A stretch of DNA of 57,206 nt. Origin: Nitrososphaerota archaeon (GTDB lineage Archaea > Thermoproteota > Nitrososphaeria > Nitrososphaerales > Nitrosopumilaceae). The notes below the pieces were generated by a model. It was not told where the DNA came from. It ran no database searches and saw nothing but the letters and a program-made list of their open reading frames with translations. The translations under genes were made by a program, and so were the position numbers. Of this stretch, positions 34,243 through 42,929 are shown piece after piece. The number at the start of each line of letters is the position of its first letter. Positions within the stretch are counted from its first letter, which is position 1. Location: NCBI GenBank assembly GCA_013287585.1, contig JABDDN010000007.1, forward strand, positions 1 to 57,206, given 5' to 3'.

Positions 34243-35493
34243 TTACTTTTCATTCAAGACTTTGGCAAGCATCTGCTTTAGTTCATCATAGTCTTTCCTT
34301 AGACTGGCAACGTCTTTGGAATACTTTGTCTCCATAATCTTTGTCTGATCTCGTCGTCTGGACTCTCTTTCTTGGGCAAGTTTCTTTGAGAGTATGAAAC
34401 CACATTTTGTACAATGGCTCTTGTCAGCAGAATTATGCTCCTTACAAGAAGGGCAAATCTTTGAGAATAGCATGGAATAATTCTCGTCCTTACTTTTCAA
34501 GCCATGTAGCTTCAATATTGCATCTTCTTGATCAGAATCTGCTAAATGAGTATATTTTTGTGGCATACGGCTATTGTGACTCCAATTTCCATATACAGTG
34601 GCCACCTTGCCCAGATGCTTGACGTGTTCTGTGATACTAGTATGTCTGAATAAATATATCCAGATTCTTTTTTTGATTCCAGCTTTTGATGCAGAGTTTT
34701 TTACAAGATTCCACAATTGCCAGTATGACATCCTGCCCTCTTCATTATCTTCAAACAGGAGAAACGCATCGGGGTCATCTGCACCAGGGTGTTCAGAGAT
34801 CCATTCCTTCATTGGAACATATGATGTAACAAGTGCTAGAGTCTTAGGCCCCGTCTTGCCTGTTGTATGAACTCTGACATAATCATCTTCAAACTCTATT
34901 CCACCGATTTTGATATTGAGTAATTCTGCTGGTCTGAAACTACCGTCTAGTAATAGGTAAAGCGCAAGTATGTTTCTTTTAACATGTTTTGCTCCTTTTC
35001 TCTTAATTGCTTCAATCATGGCAAGCATTTCAGTATCCTTTATGAGGTCTTTTGATTGGATTTTTTCATGTTTATCATAGAAAGACCCAGGTGTTAGCCA
35101 CGAAATTTCTTCACAGTATTTTTCTTCACCGCCCTGCAGATTATTTGTCTTACAATGATGCACTAATCGTTTCAAGGTTCTAAAATGTCCCTGCTTTGTT
35201 GCGTTGCTAAGATCAGAACTGATGAACTTTTTTACAATCTCTTCGCAATCTTCTCTAGTCCATGACTTGATGGGCTTGTCGTCTTTTAGGTCTAGAATTC
35301 TTTTACAACTATATCCATAATTAGCAATTCTAATCCAACTTCTTCCTGCTAAAAGTAGTGCATCAAGGAACTTTATACAATCTAAACCATTGCTATATCT
35401 TTCAAGTACTCTCTTGTACCTGTCAACATCGCCAGCCGAATTGTGTATGTCATTATTTGCGATTCTATTCTTCATAACGGTTGATACTCCCAT
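34243..35493 (-). CDS. Tyrosine recombinase/integrase with C-terminal zinc ribbon
   Basis: A 416-residue site-specific recombinase. Catalytic residues are R187 (GSFRPAEL), K213 (TTGKTGPK), R283 (YLFRHTS), H306 (GNWSH) and the nucleophile Y314 (PQKYTHLA). The first position of the usual HxxR box is Tyr280 in place of His. An N-terminal core-binding domain spans about 25-125. After the catalytic domain come a zinc ribbon (C347, C350, C361, C364) and a coiled-coil tail. The protein looks active. Together with the coupling ATPase it suggests an integrated element; attachment sites should lie near one end of the gene. Confidence 0.93.
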   Translation of the reverse strand: MGVSTVMKNRIANNDIHNSAGDVDRYKRVLERYSNGLDCIKFLDALLLAGRSWIRIANYGYSCKRILDLKDDKPIKSWTREDCEEIVKKFISSDLSNATKQGHFRTLKRLVHHCKTNNLQGGEEKYCEEISWLTPGSFYDKHEKIQSKDLIKDTEMLAMIEAIKRKGAKHVKRNILALYLLLDGSFRPAELLNIKIGGIEFEDDYVRVHTTGKTGPKTLALVTSYVPMKEWISEHPGADDPDAFLLFEDNEEGRMSYWQLWNLVKNSASKAGIKKRIWIYLFRHTSITEHVKHLGKVATVYGNWSHNSRMPQKYTHLADSDQEDAILKLHGLKSKDENYSMLFSKICPSCKEHNSADKSHCTKCGFILSKKLAQERESRRRDQTKIMETKYSKDVASLRKDYDELKQMLAKVLNEK

Positions 35494-35536
35494 TCAATTT
35501 AAAGTGACAAATTTGTTCATTATGGGTACTGCGAAT

Positions 35537-35565
35537 GAAGTACTTCCGTGACTCTGAGTCCTGGC
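35537..35565. repeat. Possible recombination site beside the integrase start
   Basis: A perfect palindrome GAAGTACTTC (35537-35546) is followed by GTGACTCTGAGTCCTGGC (35548-35565). The latter differs from GTGACTCTGAGCCTGGC at 4487-4503 by one inserted base. The position, 44 bases from the integrase start, is right for an attachment site, but a match of this size between two points in 57 kb can arise by chance. Confidence 0.3.
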
Positions 35566-35601
35566 ATAGATTTTTATTAAAATTTCTTAATGTTAACATA
35601 A

Positions 35602-35850
35602 TTGGGTTTTGAAAAACGTGAGATAGTCCTGATTATCGGTATTTTATTTTTAATGATAGGTATGTTGCCATTTATTGCTCCTGTTTATGCAATTATAATA
35701 TCTGTTGTAATTTATTTTGGTGTGCGCGTGTTTGTTGGAAGAAGAAAAAAGCAAATACAAAAAGCTATGGGAGAGGGAATGTGTGCTGTTTGTGGACAAA
35801 AAATTGTAAATAATAAATGCCCACAATGTGATACTAAAAACCAAACTTAG
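35602..35850 (+). CDS. Small two-helix membrane protein with C-terminal zinc ribbon
   Basis: An 82-residue protein starting at TTG. Two hydrophobic segments (IVLIIGILFLMIGMLPFIA and YAIIISVVIYFGVRVFV) are followed by a basic stretch (GRRKKQIQKAMG) and CAVCGQKIVNNKCPQC, a short zinc ribbon facing the cytosol by the positive-inside rule. A similar membrane/zinc-ribbon combination is encoded at 55967. The function is unknown. Confidence 0.65.
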   Translation: MGFEKREIVLIIGILFLMIGMLPFIAPVYAIIISVVIYFGVRVFVGRRKKQIQKAMGEGMCAVCGQKIVNNKCPQCDTKNQT

Positions 35851-35953
35851 GATACATTCTTTTTGTCATTAATACTTCTATGATATTTAATTCATTGAAG
35901 CAAAAGATTGATTCCTTCTCAATATAGAACAAGTTCTACGTACGACTTATAAT

Positions 35954-35974
35954 GGATAATGTAGCACATTATTC
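35954..35974. terminator. Intergenic hairpin
   Basis: GGATAATGT (35954-35962) pairs with ACATTATTC (35966-35974), one pair being G-U, around a 3-base AGC loop. It lies between the zinc-ribbon membrane gene and the giant repeat protein and may end the former's transcript. Confidence 0.4.
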
Positions 35975-36057
35975 ATGCCTGTTTGTGGATATTGGGCATT
36001 AACAACTAGCTCAACTTTTACTCTATCAATACCTAAAATTGCAATATTTGTGATGAA

Positions 36058-39000
36058 ATGATAGTGCAGATGAGAGACCCTAGATTGTATCTTGTAATTG
36101 GATTTTTGGCAATAGTCATGCTATGTATTCAAGTAAATCCTGTAATGGGCCAACTAAGTTCTATCGCTAATCATGTTGTGATAAATGAAGTTGAAACAGA
36201 TCCTCCAGGTGATGATTCTAAATCAATATTACAATGGGTAGAGCTGTATAATCCAACATCCCAACCAGTTAACATTGGTGGCTGGACAATTGGGGCTACA
36301 ACTGGCTTGCGAAATACATACACAATTTCTGCTGGTACAAATATTCAAGGCGGACAATTTTTGATATATACATATGGACCATCATGGTTTCCACACATTG
36401 GTGCAGTTGTTCAACTAAAAGATGCAAATGGTGTGGTAGTAGACCAAACTCCGCCACTAGATGATCAGAAAAATGACTTTAACACTTGGCAGAGAATTAC
36501 AGATGGATTTAATACAAATTCTACTAGTGACTGGGTATTCAAAATAGCAACTATAGGTAACTCCAATGGAAAACTATCTTCAACTGGAACTTCTTCCGCA
36601 CTTAGTATTACAGTTGCAGCTGATAAAACAAGCTATGTTTTTGGTGATATAGTAAAAATAAGCGGTCAAGTTTCAAAACAAGTTAACATACCAAATCTAA
36701 GCTATATTCCAGAACAAATCCGCATACTTGTTACAGGCCCTGGATTTCAAAAAACAATTACAGCATATCCTAACACTAATCTTCAATTTGAAACAGATTT
36801 GAAAACTGATCAGCTATTGGGATTTAAAGAGGGCAACTATAATGTTTCTGTGATTTATTCAGATGCATCAGCAAATACAAAATTTGTCTTAAATGCACAA
36901 GCATATGTTCCTCCACCGCAACAAGCACAAACTAAACTTACATTTAGCACTGATATGCCATCTTACATTTTGGGAGATCCGATAATTATTGTAGGAAACG
37001 TCTCAAAAATTATTCCGCTTACTGCGGTAACCTACACAGTATATGATCCTAATAATGTTAGAGTTTACGATGGAAACTTGTATCCTGATTCACAAGGAAG
37101 AATTACTTCTTATAATTACTTTCATCATACATCTGCTTCATCAGGTGTTGTTTTAAATTCGGTAAAGCCTATTTATGGAACATATGATATTGTTGCAAAA
37201 TATGATACAGCCACAACAACTGCTTCGTTTAATCTAATACCACCGCCAACTCTGAATGCCCCAATAGTAGTAACTACAGACAAACAAGCATATGGATTAG
37301 GTGACACTGTAACAATTTCAGGTCGTACAAATTTGATTGGAGTGAATGACTTTCAAATCGAGATAGTACAATCCTATACATCAGGTGTTGTTAGACAAAC
37401 ATATGATGTAAAAAGCTCATTAAATATTTCATCAGATGGTACATTTACATATACACTACCAATTCCAAGTGTGACAGATAGGTTTGGAAGCTACAGAGCA
37501 ATAATATCTGAAAAATCCTATAAAACAGAAGCAGACTTTCACGTAGTACAAAATCCAAGTATTTTTGTAGCAACAAATTCAGGACCTTTATCCATTACAA
37601 CAGATCAATCTTCTTATGCAATAGGAGACTCCTTTAACATTTCAGGTAACATTGCGTCAAACCAAGTAACAACAGCCACCAGTCTTGTTATTACGGTATT
37701 AAATGGAAATGGTACAGCTTTAATATCAAAAGCTAATGCTGTTCCAAACCTTTCAGGAGGAATAGGATCAGGTGTGGTAAATACACCGCTGACATTTTAC
37801 GCATATCCTGATAGCAATGGCAACTACAAAATTCAAGAAACATTATACCGTAGTGTCTTTGGACCAGGTACGTATACCCTAAAAGCCACATATAATAAAC
37901 TGACAACTACTACATCGTTTTCAGTTTATGATCCGTTAGTAACAGGAAATCAAGCTGTAGTAGCAAGTACAGATAAACAAGTCTATGGCATTGGAGAAAC
38001 AGTGCATCTGACTGGTAAACTATCTAGTTTTGTGGATACATCATCATACACAATTACATTAACACTGCCTGATGGTAGTATAATCACAAACCCCTTAACA
38101 ATAACAAATGGATTCTTCTCTTGGGATTGGACCATACCTAATTCTTCCACTACTGGCGGAACTCTTGCAACTATAATCAACTCTGGCAGACAAAATGTTG
38201 TAACCATAAATAATTATCCAAACACATTTGGAATCTACAGAATATCCATTGGCTCAAATCATGCTAAAACTGACTTGTTCTTTGGTGTTTCTAAAAATCC
38301 ACAATCAGAAACTAAGTTGTCACCATTTTTCCTAGAGACAGACAAGACAGATTATACCACTACTCAAACAGTCAAAATCTTTGGTCAAGTAATACCGCAA
38401 GTTAACGCTGCAGCACTTGAACAAAACACTCTGATTAACATTGTTGTATATACCAGTACTGGACAAGAGACCACCAGAGCAACAATACAAGTAAACCCAG
38501 GAGGTCAATTCCAAACTTCAATAGATTTACGCCCTGGAATCTTTCAAACTGGAACATACAAGATATATGGAAACTATCTTGGTGCAGCCTCGCAGGCAAG
38601 CTTTAACGTAACTGATCCATTTGCTACTTCATCAAACAAACTTTCATTGTTGTTGACAACTGACAGTGACAAGTATCTTCCAGGTCAGACTGTTTTAATT
38701 ACTGGAAGAACAAGTTTCATAGTATCAATTAACTCTGTAGATATTTCTGTTGGTCTTGCAAGTGATACAATCATAAGTGAAGGACAAGTGGTATCAAAGG
38801 CAGGTAATGTATTGCCAAAAGCTACGGTGCCTTTTGATCAAACAAGTTCTTTTAGTTATAATTATAAAATTCCTGATAATGCAAAACTTGGAAACTATGT
38901 TGTAATGGCCAATGTTCCCTTTGGTGTGTTTAGTATTCCATTCCAAGTTGTAAATCAATTACCAAATGTAGTGACACCTCCTCAAGTAAATGCAACTCAA

Positions 39001-39546
39001 GGAAACACCACACAAACAACGCCACAAGGAAACACAACACAAGGAACACCGCAAGTGATCACTCCATCGATAAAACCAAGTACAATTGGACCTATTCAGA
39101 AAACAATTCTTTCCAATACTATAACAGTTGACAAAGTAAATAGAATAACAGATTCATCTATCCCAATAACCATTAAGGAAAAAACTATTGGAAATAGTAC
39201 ATTCTATCCAAGAATAATTGACGGTTTATTACGTGTAAATTCTGGTGATGAATCAAATGTTAGCCTTAAGGTGACTTTTGAAGATGGAACCTGCTTGATT
39301 GGTCAGGACCCTAATTGTAAGATTACAGGTTCTACACAAAACTCTGGCTCGTTATATCAAACAATCCAAATAGGCAACCAAAACTTTTTGGTTGGATATA
39401 CTGGTTCTGGAGCTAGACTGGAGAAATTTACAATCTTACCAGCAGATGAAAATACGGTAATTCAAGATGGGAAATTTAATGTACAAATTATTAAGAAAGA
39501 CCAACCCTCTAGGTTCTACTACCAGATTACTTACGTGTCTAAATAG
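36058..39546 (+). CDS. Secreted 1162-aa protein: lamin-tail domain plus seven Ig-like repeats
   Basis: A signal peptide (LYLVIGFLAIVMLCIQVNPVMG) precedes a lamin tail domain (HVVINEVETDPPGDD, WVELYNPTSQPVNIGGWTIG, about residues 40-165). Seven beta-sandwich repeats follow, each opening with a variant of (T/S)TDK-x2-Y-x2-G-(D/Q)-x-V-x-I-(S/T)-G. They start near residues 183, 294, 403, 511, 633, 757 and 866. A Thr/Gln/Asn-rich linker (about 975-1005) leads to a final domain. No membrane anchor is seen at the C-terminus. This is a typical thaumarchaeal cell-surface or S-layer-associated protein; the lamin tail module may bind polymers or other surface proteins. Confidence 0.85.
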   Translation: MIVQMRDPRLYLVIGFLAIVMLCIQVNPVMGQLSSIANHVVINEVETDPPGDDSKSILQWVELYNPTSQPVNIGGWTIGATTGLRNTYTISAGTNIQGGQFLIYTYGPSWFPHIGAVVQLKDANGVVVDQTPPLDDQKNDFNTWQRITDGFNTNSTSDWVFKIATIGNSNGKLSSTGTSSALSITVAADKTSYVFGDIVKISGQVSKQVNIPNLSYIPEQIRILVTGPGFQKTITAYPNTNLQFETDLKTDQLLGFKEGNYNVSVIYSDASANTKFVLNAQAYVPPPQQAQTKLTFSTDMPSYILGDPIIIVGNVSKIIPLTAVTYTVYDPNNVRVYDGNLYPDSQGRITSYNYFHHTSASSGVVLNSVKPIYGTYDIVAKYDTATTTASFNLIPPPTLNAPIVVTTDKQAYGLGDTVTISGRTNLIGVNDFQIEIVQSYTSGVVRQTYDVKSSLNISSDGTFTYTLPIPSVTDRFGSYRAIISEKSYKTEADFHVVQNPSIFVATNSGPLSITTDQSSYAIGDSFNISGNIASNQVTTATSLVITVLNGNGTALISKANAVPNLSGGIGSGVVNTPLTFYAYPDSNGNYKIQETLYRSVFGPGTYTLKATYNKLTTTTSFSVYDPLVTGNQAVVASTDKQVYGIGETVHLTGKLSSFVDTSSYTITLTLPDGSIITNPLTITNGFFSWDWTIPNSSTTGGTLATIINSGRQNVVTINNYPNTFGIYRISIGSNHAKTDLFFGVSKNPQSETKLSPFFLETDKTDYTTTQTVKIFGQVIPQVNAAALEQNTLINIVVYTSTGQETTRATIQVNPGGQFQTSIDLRPGIFQTGTYKIYGNYLGAASQASFNVTDPFATSSNKLSLLLTTDSDKYLPGQTVLITGRTSFIVSINSVDISVGLASDTIISEGQVVSKAGNVLPKATVPFDQTSSFSYNYKIPDNAKLGNYVVMANVPFGVFSIPFQVVNQLPNVVTPPQVNATQGNTTQTTPQGNTTQGTPQVITPSIKPSTIGPIQKTILSNTITVDKVNRITDSSIPITIKEKTIGNSTFYPRIIDGLLRVNSGDESNVSLKVTFEDGTCLIGQDPNCKITGSTQNSGSLYQTIQIGNQNFLVGYTGSGARLEKFTILPADENTVIQDGKFNVQIIKKDQPSRFYYQITYVSK

Positions 39547-39610
39547 GCATAATTACAAACGTCAACACTGATGCTAGTTTATTATATATTATACAAGATA
39601 AAAAGCAATA

Positions 39611-40123
39611 ATGCAGATTCAGGTTTTAATGCTCAAACAAGATGATCCAAAAAAATGTAGCGCTGCAAAGCTTGTTAAATTTGGGATTGCAAAAAATGTA
39701 AAAAGTACTTTGTCAAACACATTGATTTTAGATCCTTTTGCGGATAGAATGATTTTAAAAAATGATAAACATGTTGTTAATTCTATAACTGGAATTGATT
39801 GCTCATGGGAATTTGCAGAGGAAACATTTGTAAAAAAATTTCCTGGTATACACAGAAAACTTCCACCACTTTTTGCTGGTAATCCAGTTAATTATTCCAA
39901 ATTAAATAAGCTTACAACTGTAGAAGCAATATCTGGTGCTTTGTTTATTATGGAATTCAATGTTCTTGCACATGAAATGCTAAACAAATTCAAATGGGGC
40001 CATACTTTTTACGATCTTAACAAAAATCTCCTTGAAGACTATTCAAAAGCACGTTCAGAAGAAGATATTACTCATATCCTAAAAGAGTATGATATTTACG
40101 ATATTGCTGTAGAGCGTCGCTAG
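39611..40123 (+). CDS. tsr3: 16S rRNA aminocarboxypropyltransferase Tsr3
   Basis: A 170-residue protein of the Tsr3 (DUF367) family. It transfers the 3-amino-3-carboxypropyl group of S-adenosylmethionine to a modified uridine of small-subunit rRNA. Recognisable blocks are DDPKKCSAAKLVKFG, LILDPFADRMIL, GIDCSWEFAEETF, RKLPPLFAGNPVNYSKLNKLTTVEAISGAL and KWGHTFYDLN. The length is usual for archaea. It is a housekeeping gene and supports a return to the core chromosome at this point. Confidence 0.95.
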   Translation: MQIQVLMLKQDDPKKCSAAKLVKFGIAKNVKSTLSNTLILDPFADRMILKNDKHVVNSITGIDCSWEFAEETFVKKFPGIHRKLPPLFAGNPVNYSKLNKLTTVEAISGALFIMEFNVLAHEMLNKFKWGHTFYDLNKNLLEDYSKARSEEDITHILKEYDIYDIAVERR

Positions 40124-40192
40124 GATGTCTATTAATGTATACAGAGACAAGTAGAGATTTATTCAACCATTTTTTCCAAACCGTTAGATAAT

Positions 40193-42541
40193 ATGACTAC
40201 TGAAAAGTCGTCTCCTGGTCTTGTACGTAGTCTATCGCTACTTGACATAACGATGGTTGGAATTGCTGCAATGATAGGTGGGTCCATATTCAATCTAGTA
40301 GGACCTGCCATACATGAAGCTGGCCCGGCACTAATTGTAGCTTTTGTATTTAGTGGAGTTATCAGCTTCTTTACTGCACTGACATATGCTGAACTTGGTT
40401 CTGCTTTTCCAGAAGCAGGAGGTGGCTATAGGTGGGTAAAAGAGGGACTGCCAAGGCCAAATGCGTTTATCAGTGGATGGACAGCGTGGTTTGCTCACAT
40501 GATTGCAGGAAGCTTGTATGCGGTTTCCTTTGGATCATTTTTTGGTAGCTTACTTACAAACATAGGGGTTTCATCTGAGTATGGCGGAATACCGCTTGAG
40601 AAAATCATTGCGACAATTTCGATAATTATTTTCACATATGTAAATTACAGAGGGGCTTCACTTACAGGCAAAGTTGGAAATGGATTAACAATTATGCAAC
40701 TTGCAATCATTGTGGTTCTGATCATTGCAGGCATCTATGCATTGAGTTTTACCAATCCTCACTGGACATCAAACTTTCAGAACTTTTTACCAAAGGGAAT
40801 GATAGGGTTGGTTTTAGGAATGGGAATTACATACATTGCCTTTGAAGGTTATGAAATAATTGTACAAACTGGTGAAGAAGTTAAAAATCCAAAAAAGAAT
40901 ATTCCAAAAGCAGTCTTCATTACACTTGGAGTTGTTACAGTTCTTTACATTGTTTTTACTTTTGCTTTCTTAGGTGGACTGGATCCTTCCAAAACTGGTA
41001 AAGATGCATGGAATTTCATAGGCGACTATCAAGAGCTGGGAATAGCACAAGCAGCAAAATTTCTAATACCTTACGGAATGATCGCAGTACTAGTTGGTGG
41101 TCTGGTATCAACTATTGCGGCACTAAGTGCAACTACGTTTTCTTCAAGTAGAGTTTCATTTGCTATGGGAAGACAGTACAATCTACCTTCCATCTTTAGC
41201 TCAATTCATCCCAAATATCACACTCCTCACTTTGCAATAATCGCATCAGGTTTCATCATGCTTGTGATGGCTGTATGGCTGCCGATTGAACAACTAGCAC
41301 TTGCAGCTGGTGTGATGTTCCTATTTTTGTTTACACAGGTAAATTGGGCGGGAATCCAAATCAGAAGACTTTATGGTCATAAGCTTGATTATGGATTCAA
41401 AATCCCATTCTTTCCACTTATGCCAATTATAGGTATATGTTGTAAAGTAGGACTTGCTGTCTTTCTTTTAATTTACAATCCGCTGAGCTGGGCAATTGCT
41501 ATTGTCTGGATATTGATTGGATTCTCGATTTACAAATTATATATTTCAAAAAAAGAGATTGAACATTATGCGCCGTTAGTGGCAAATGAAGGTCCATCTC
41601 ATCGAAAAGATTATCGCATAATGATAGTCTCTAACAAGAAAACTGTTGAAAAACTAGTCAAAATAGCATCAGCAATTGCAAAAAATAAAGACGGTGAAAT
41701 TTCGCTTCTAAGTGTAGCAACAATACCAATTCAGATACCTCTTTTTATGGGACAAGGATTTGCAGAGCCTACTATGCGTTCAGTTGGAGATATGAAAAAA
41801 TCTTTGCCTAACTCTTCAGATTACAGATATCTGGTAAGATTAACACATGACACAACAGAAGCCATTTTAGCTACAGTTGAAGAACAAGGAATTAACTTAC
41901 TTGTGATGGATTTTTATGATCTTCGTAACAACAGAAAATTACTGTCACTTACTACGTGTGATATACTCGGAGTACACATCAAAAAAGAATTTGAAAAGGA
42001 ACTCTCACATGTTGTGGTATCATATGATAAAGGAAGACACTCAGACCTAGGACTTGAAGTAGCTAGCGCATTTTCTAATACTTTGGGAAGCAGTATACGA
42101 ATTGTCAGAGGTGTTGTTGAATCACCTGAAGAAGAGCGTGATATATTGGGAAAAATCAATGAAAAGATGTTTGATTTAGATCTTAAGAAAATTCCTGTTG
42201 AAAGAATCTACCCAACAACTGAGGACATTACTAAAGATTTGTTGCAAAACCTAAACAAAGATCCAGAGATTGTCATAGTAGGAGCAGGAAATCAATCAGA
42301 CCAGGCTTTTAGCCCAAAGACATTGGCGATTATAGAAAAATCTTCTCACAGTGTGTTTGTTGTGCGCGACTCTAGGTTTGCAAATATTAGAGCTCGATAC
42401 TTTTGGCATATGATTGCCCCTAGACTTAAGGAAAATAAATTCATCTATAATATGTATATTGAGACCATGAAATTGATGGCCTTTATGAGAGCAAAGAAGA
42501 AACCTATCTCCGACGAGGATTATTTTGCACCAAAAATATAA
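40193..42541 (+). CDS. APC-family amino-acid permease fused to UspA-like domains
   Basis: A 782-residue protein. Residues 1 to about 455 form a 12-helix amino acid/polyamine/organocation transporter with the family's first-helix motif (GIAAMIGGSIFNLVGPA) and helix-6 segment (ITYIAFEGYEIIVQTGEE). Two universal-stress-like alpha/beta domains follow, starting near RIMIVSNKKTVEKLVKIAS (about 478) and HVVVSYDKGRHSDLGLEV (about 603), the second with a VIVGAGNQSDQAF loop. The UspA part probably senses nucleotides and gates transport. The transported substrate is unknown. ATG at 40193 follows a TATA-like stretch. Confidence 0.9.
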   Translation: MTTEKSSPGLVRSLSLLDITMVGIAAMIGGSIFNLVGPAIHEAGPALIVAFVFSGVISFFTALTYAELGSAFPEAGGGYRWVKEGLPRPNAFISGWTAWFAHMIAGSLYAVSFGSFFGSLLTNIGVSSEYGGIPLEKIIATISIIIFTYVNYRGASLTGKVGNGLTIMQLAIIVVLIIAGIYALSFTNPHWTSNFQNFLPKGMIGLVLGMGITYIAFEGYEIIVQTGEEVKNPKKNIPKAVFITLGVVTVLYIVFTFAFLGGLDPSKTGKDAWNFIGDYQELGIAQAAKFLIPYGMIAVLVGGLVSTIAALSATTFSSSRVSFAMGRQYNLPSIFSSIHPKYHTPHFAIIASGFIMLVMAVWLPIEQLALAAGVMFLFLFTQVNWAGIQIRRLYGHKLDYGFKIPFFPLMPIIGICCKVGLAVFLLIYNPLSWAIAIVWILIGFSIYKLYISKKEIEHYAPLVANEGPSHRKDYRIMIVSNKKTVEKLVKIASAIAKNKDGEISLLSVATIPIQIPLFMGQGFAEPTMRSVGDMKKSLPNSSDYRYLVRLTHDTTEAILATVEEQGINLLVMDFYDLRNNRKLLSLTTCDILGVHIKKEFEKELSHVVVSYDKGRHSDLGLEVASAFSNTLGSSIRIVRGVVESPEEERDILGKINEKMFDLDLKKIPVERIYPTTEDITKDLLQNLNKDPEIVIVGAGNQSDQAFSPKTLAIIEKSSHSVFVVRDSRFANIRARYFWHMIAPRLKENKFIYNMYIETMKLMAFMRAKKKPISDEDYFAPKI

Positions 42542-42603
42542 CTTTGTCTTACTCTCTATGTTCTAACAATGTTAAAATAGAAATTTCTAATTATGATTGT
42601 CAA

Positions 42604-42886
42604 GGTGCGAGCTGGTGAACGAGCTACTGCTAAGGCAGAGGAAACTCCTCCCTCCATGCAGTAAATGTGATCCAGAGATGGATAGTCAGAGATGGCTGGC
42701 TACAGAACAGAAAAAAATCCGACCCGGCGTACTGTGATGGCAAAACCTGAGATTTCCGGTAAGGAGTGAAAAAGCTGACCCACAGGGAGCAAGGCCAAAC
42801 AAAACTAGAAGTGCTGCACTTGGTTTAGGTAGGCCGCATAGCTGAATCTCGTGAAAACAGAAGGAGGGTTACGTCTAGCACGCACC
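42604..42886 (+). ncRNA. rnpB: RNase P RNA
   Basis: The 283-base segment is bounded by P1 strands GGTGCG (42604-42609) and CGCACC (42881-42886). It contains the conserved 5' block GAGGAAACTCC with the following pyrimidine-rich strand, an ACAGAACAG-like CR block near 42710, and the 3' block AGAAGGAGGGTTACG before the closing P1 strand. No reading frame spans it. These are the hallmarks of archaeal type A RNase P RNA, which matures tRNA 5' ends. A TATA-like TTAAAATAG lies about 30 bases upstream and a T-rich run (ATTTTATTTTTATT) follows as terminator. Confidence 0.93.
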
Positions 42887-42929
42887 ATTTTATTTTTATT
42901 GTAATTGCACTGATAGATTTGGATGAATA

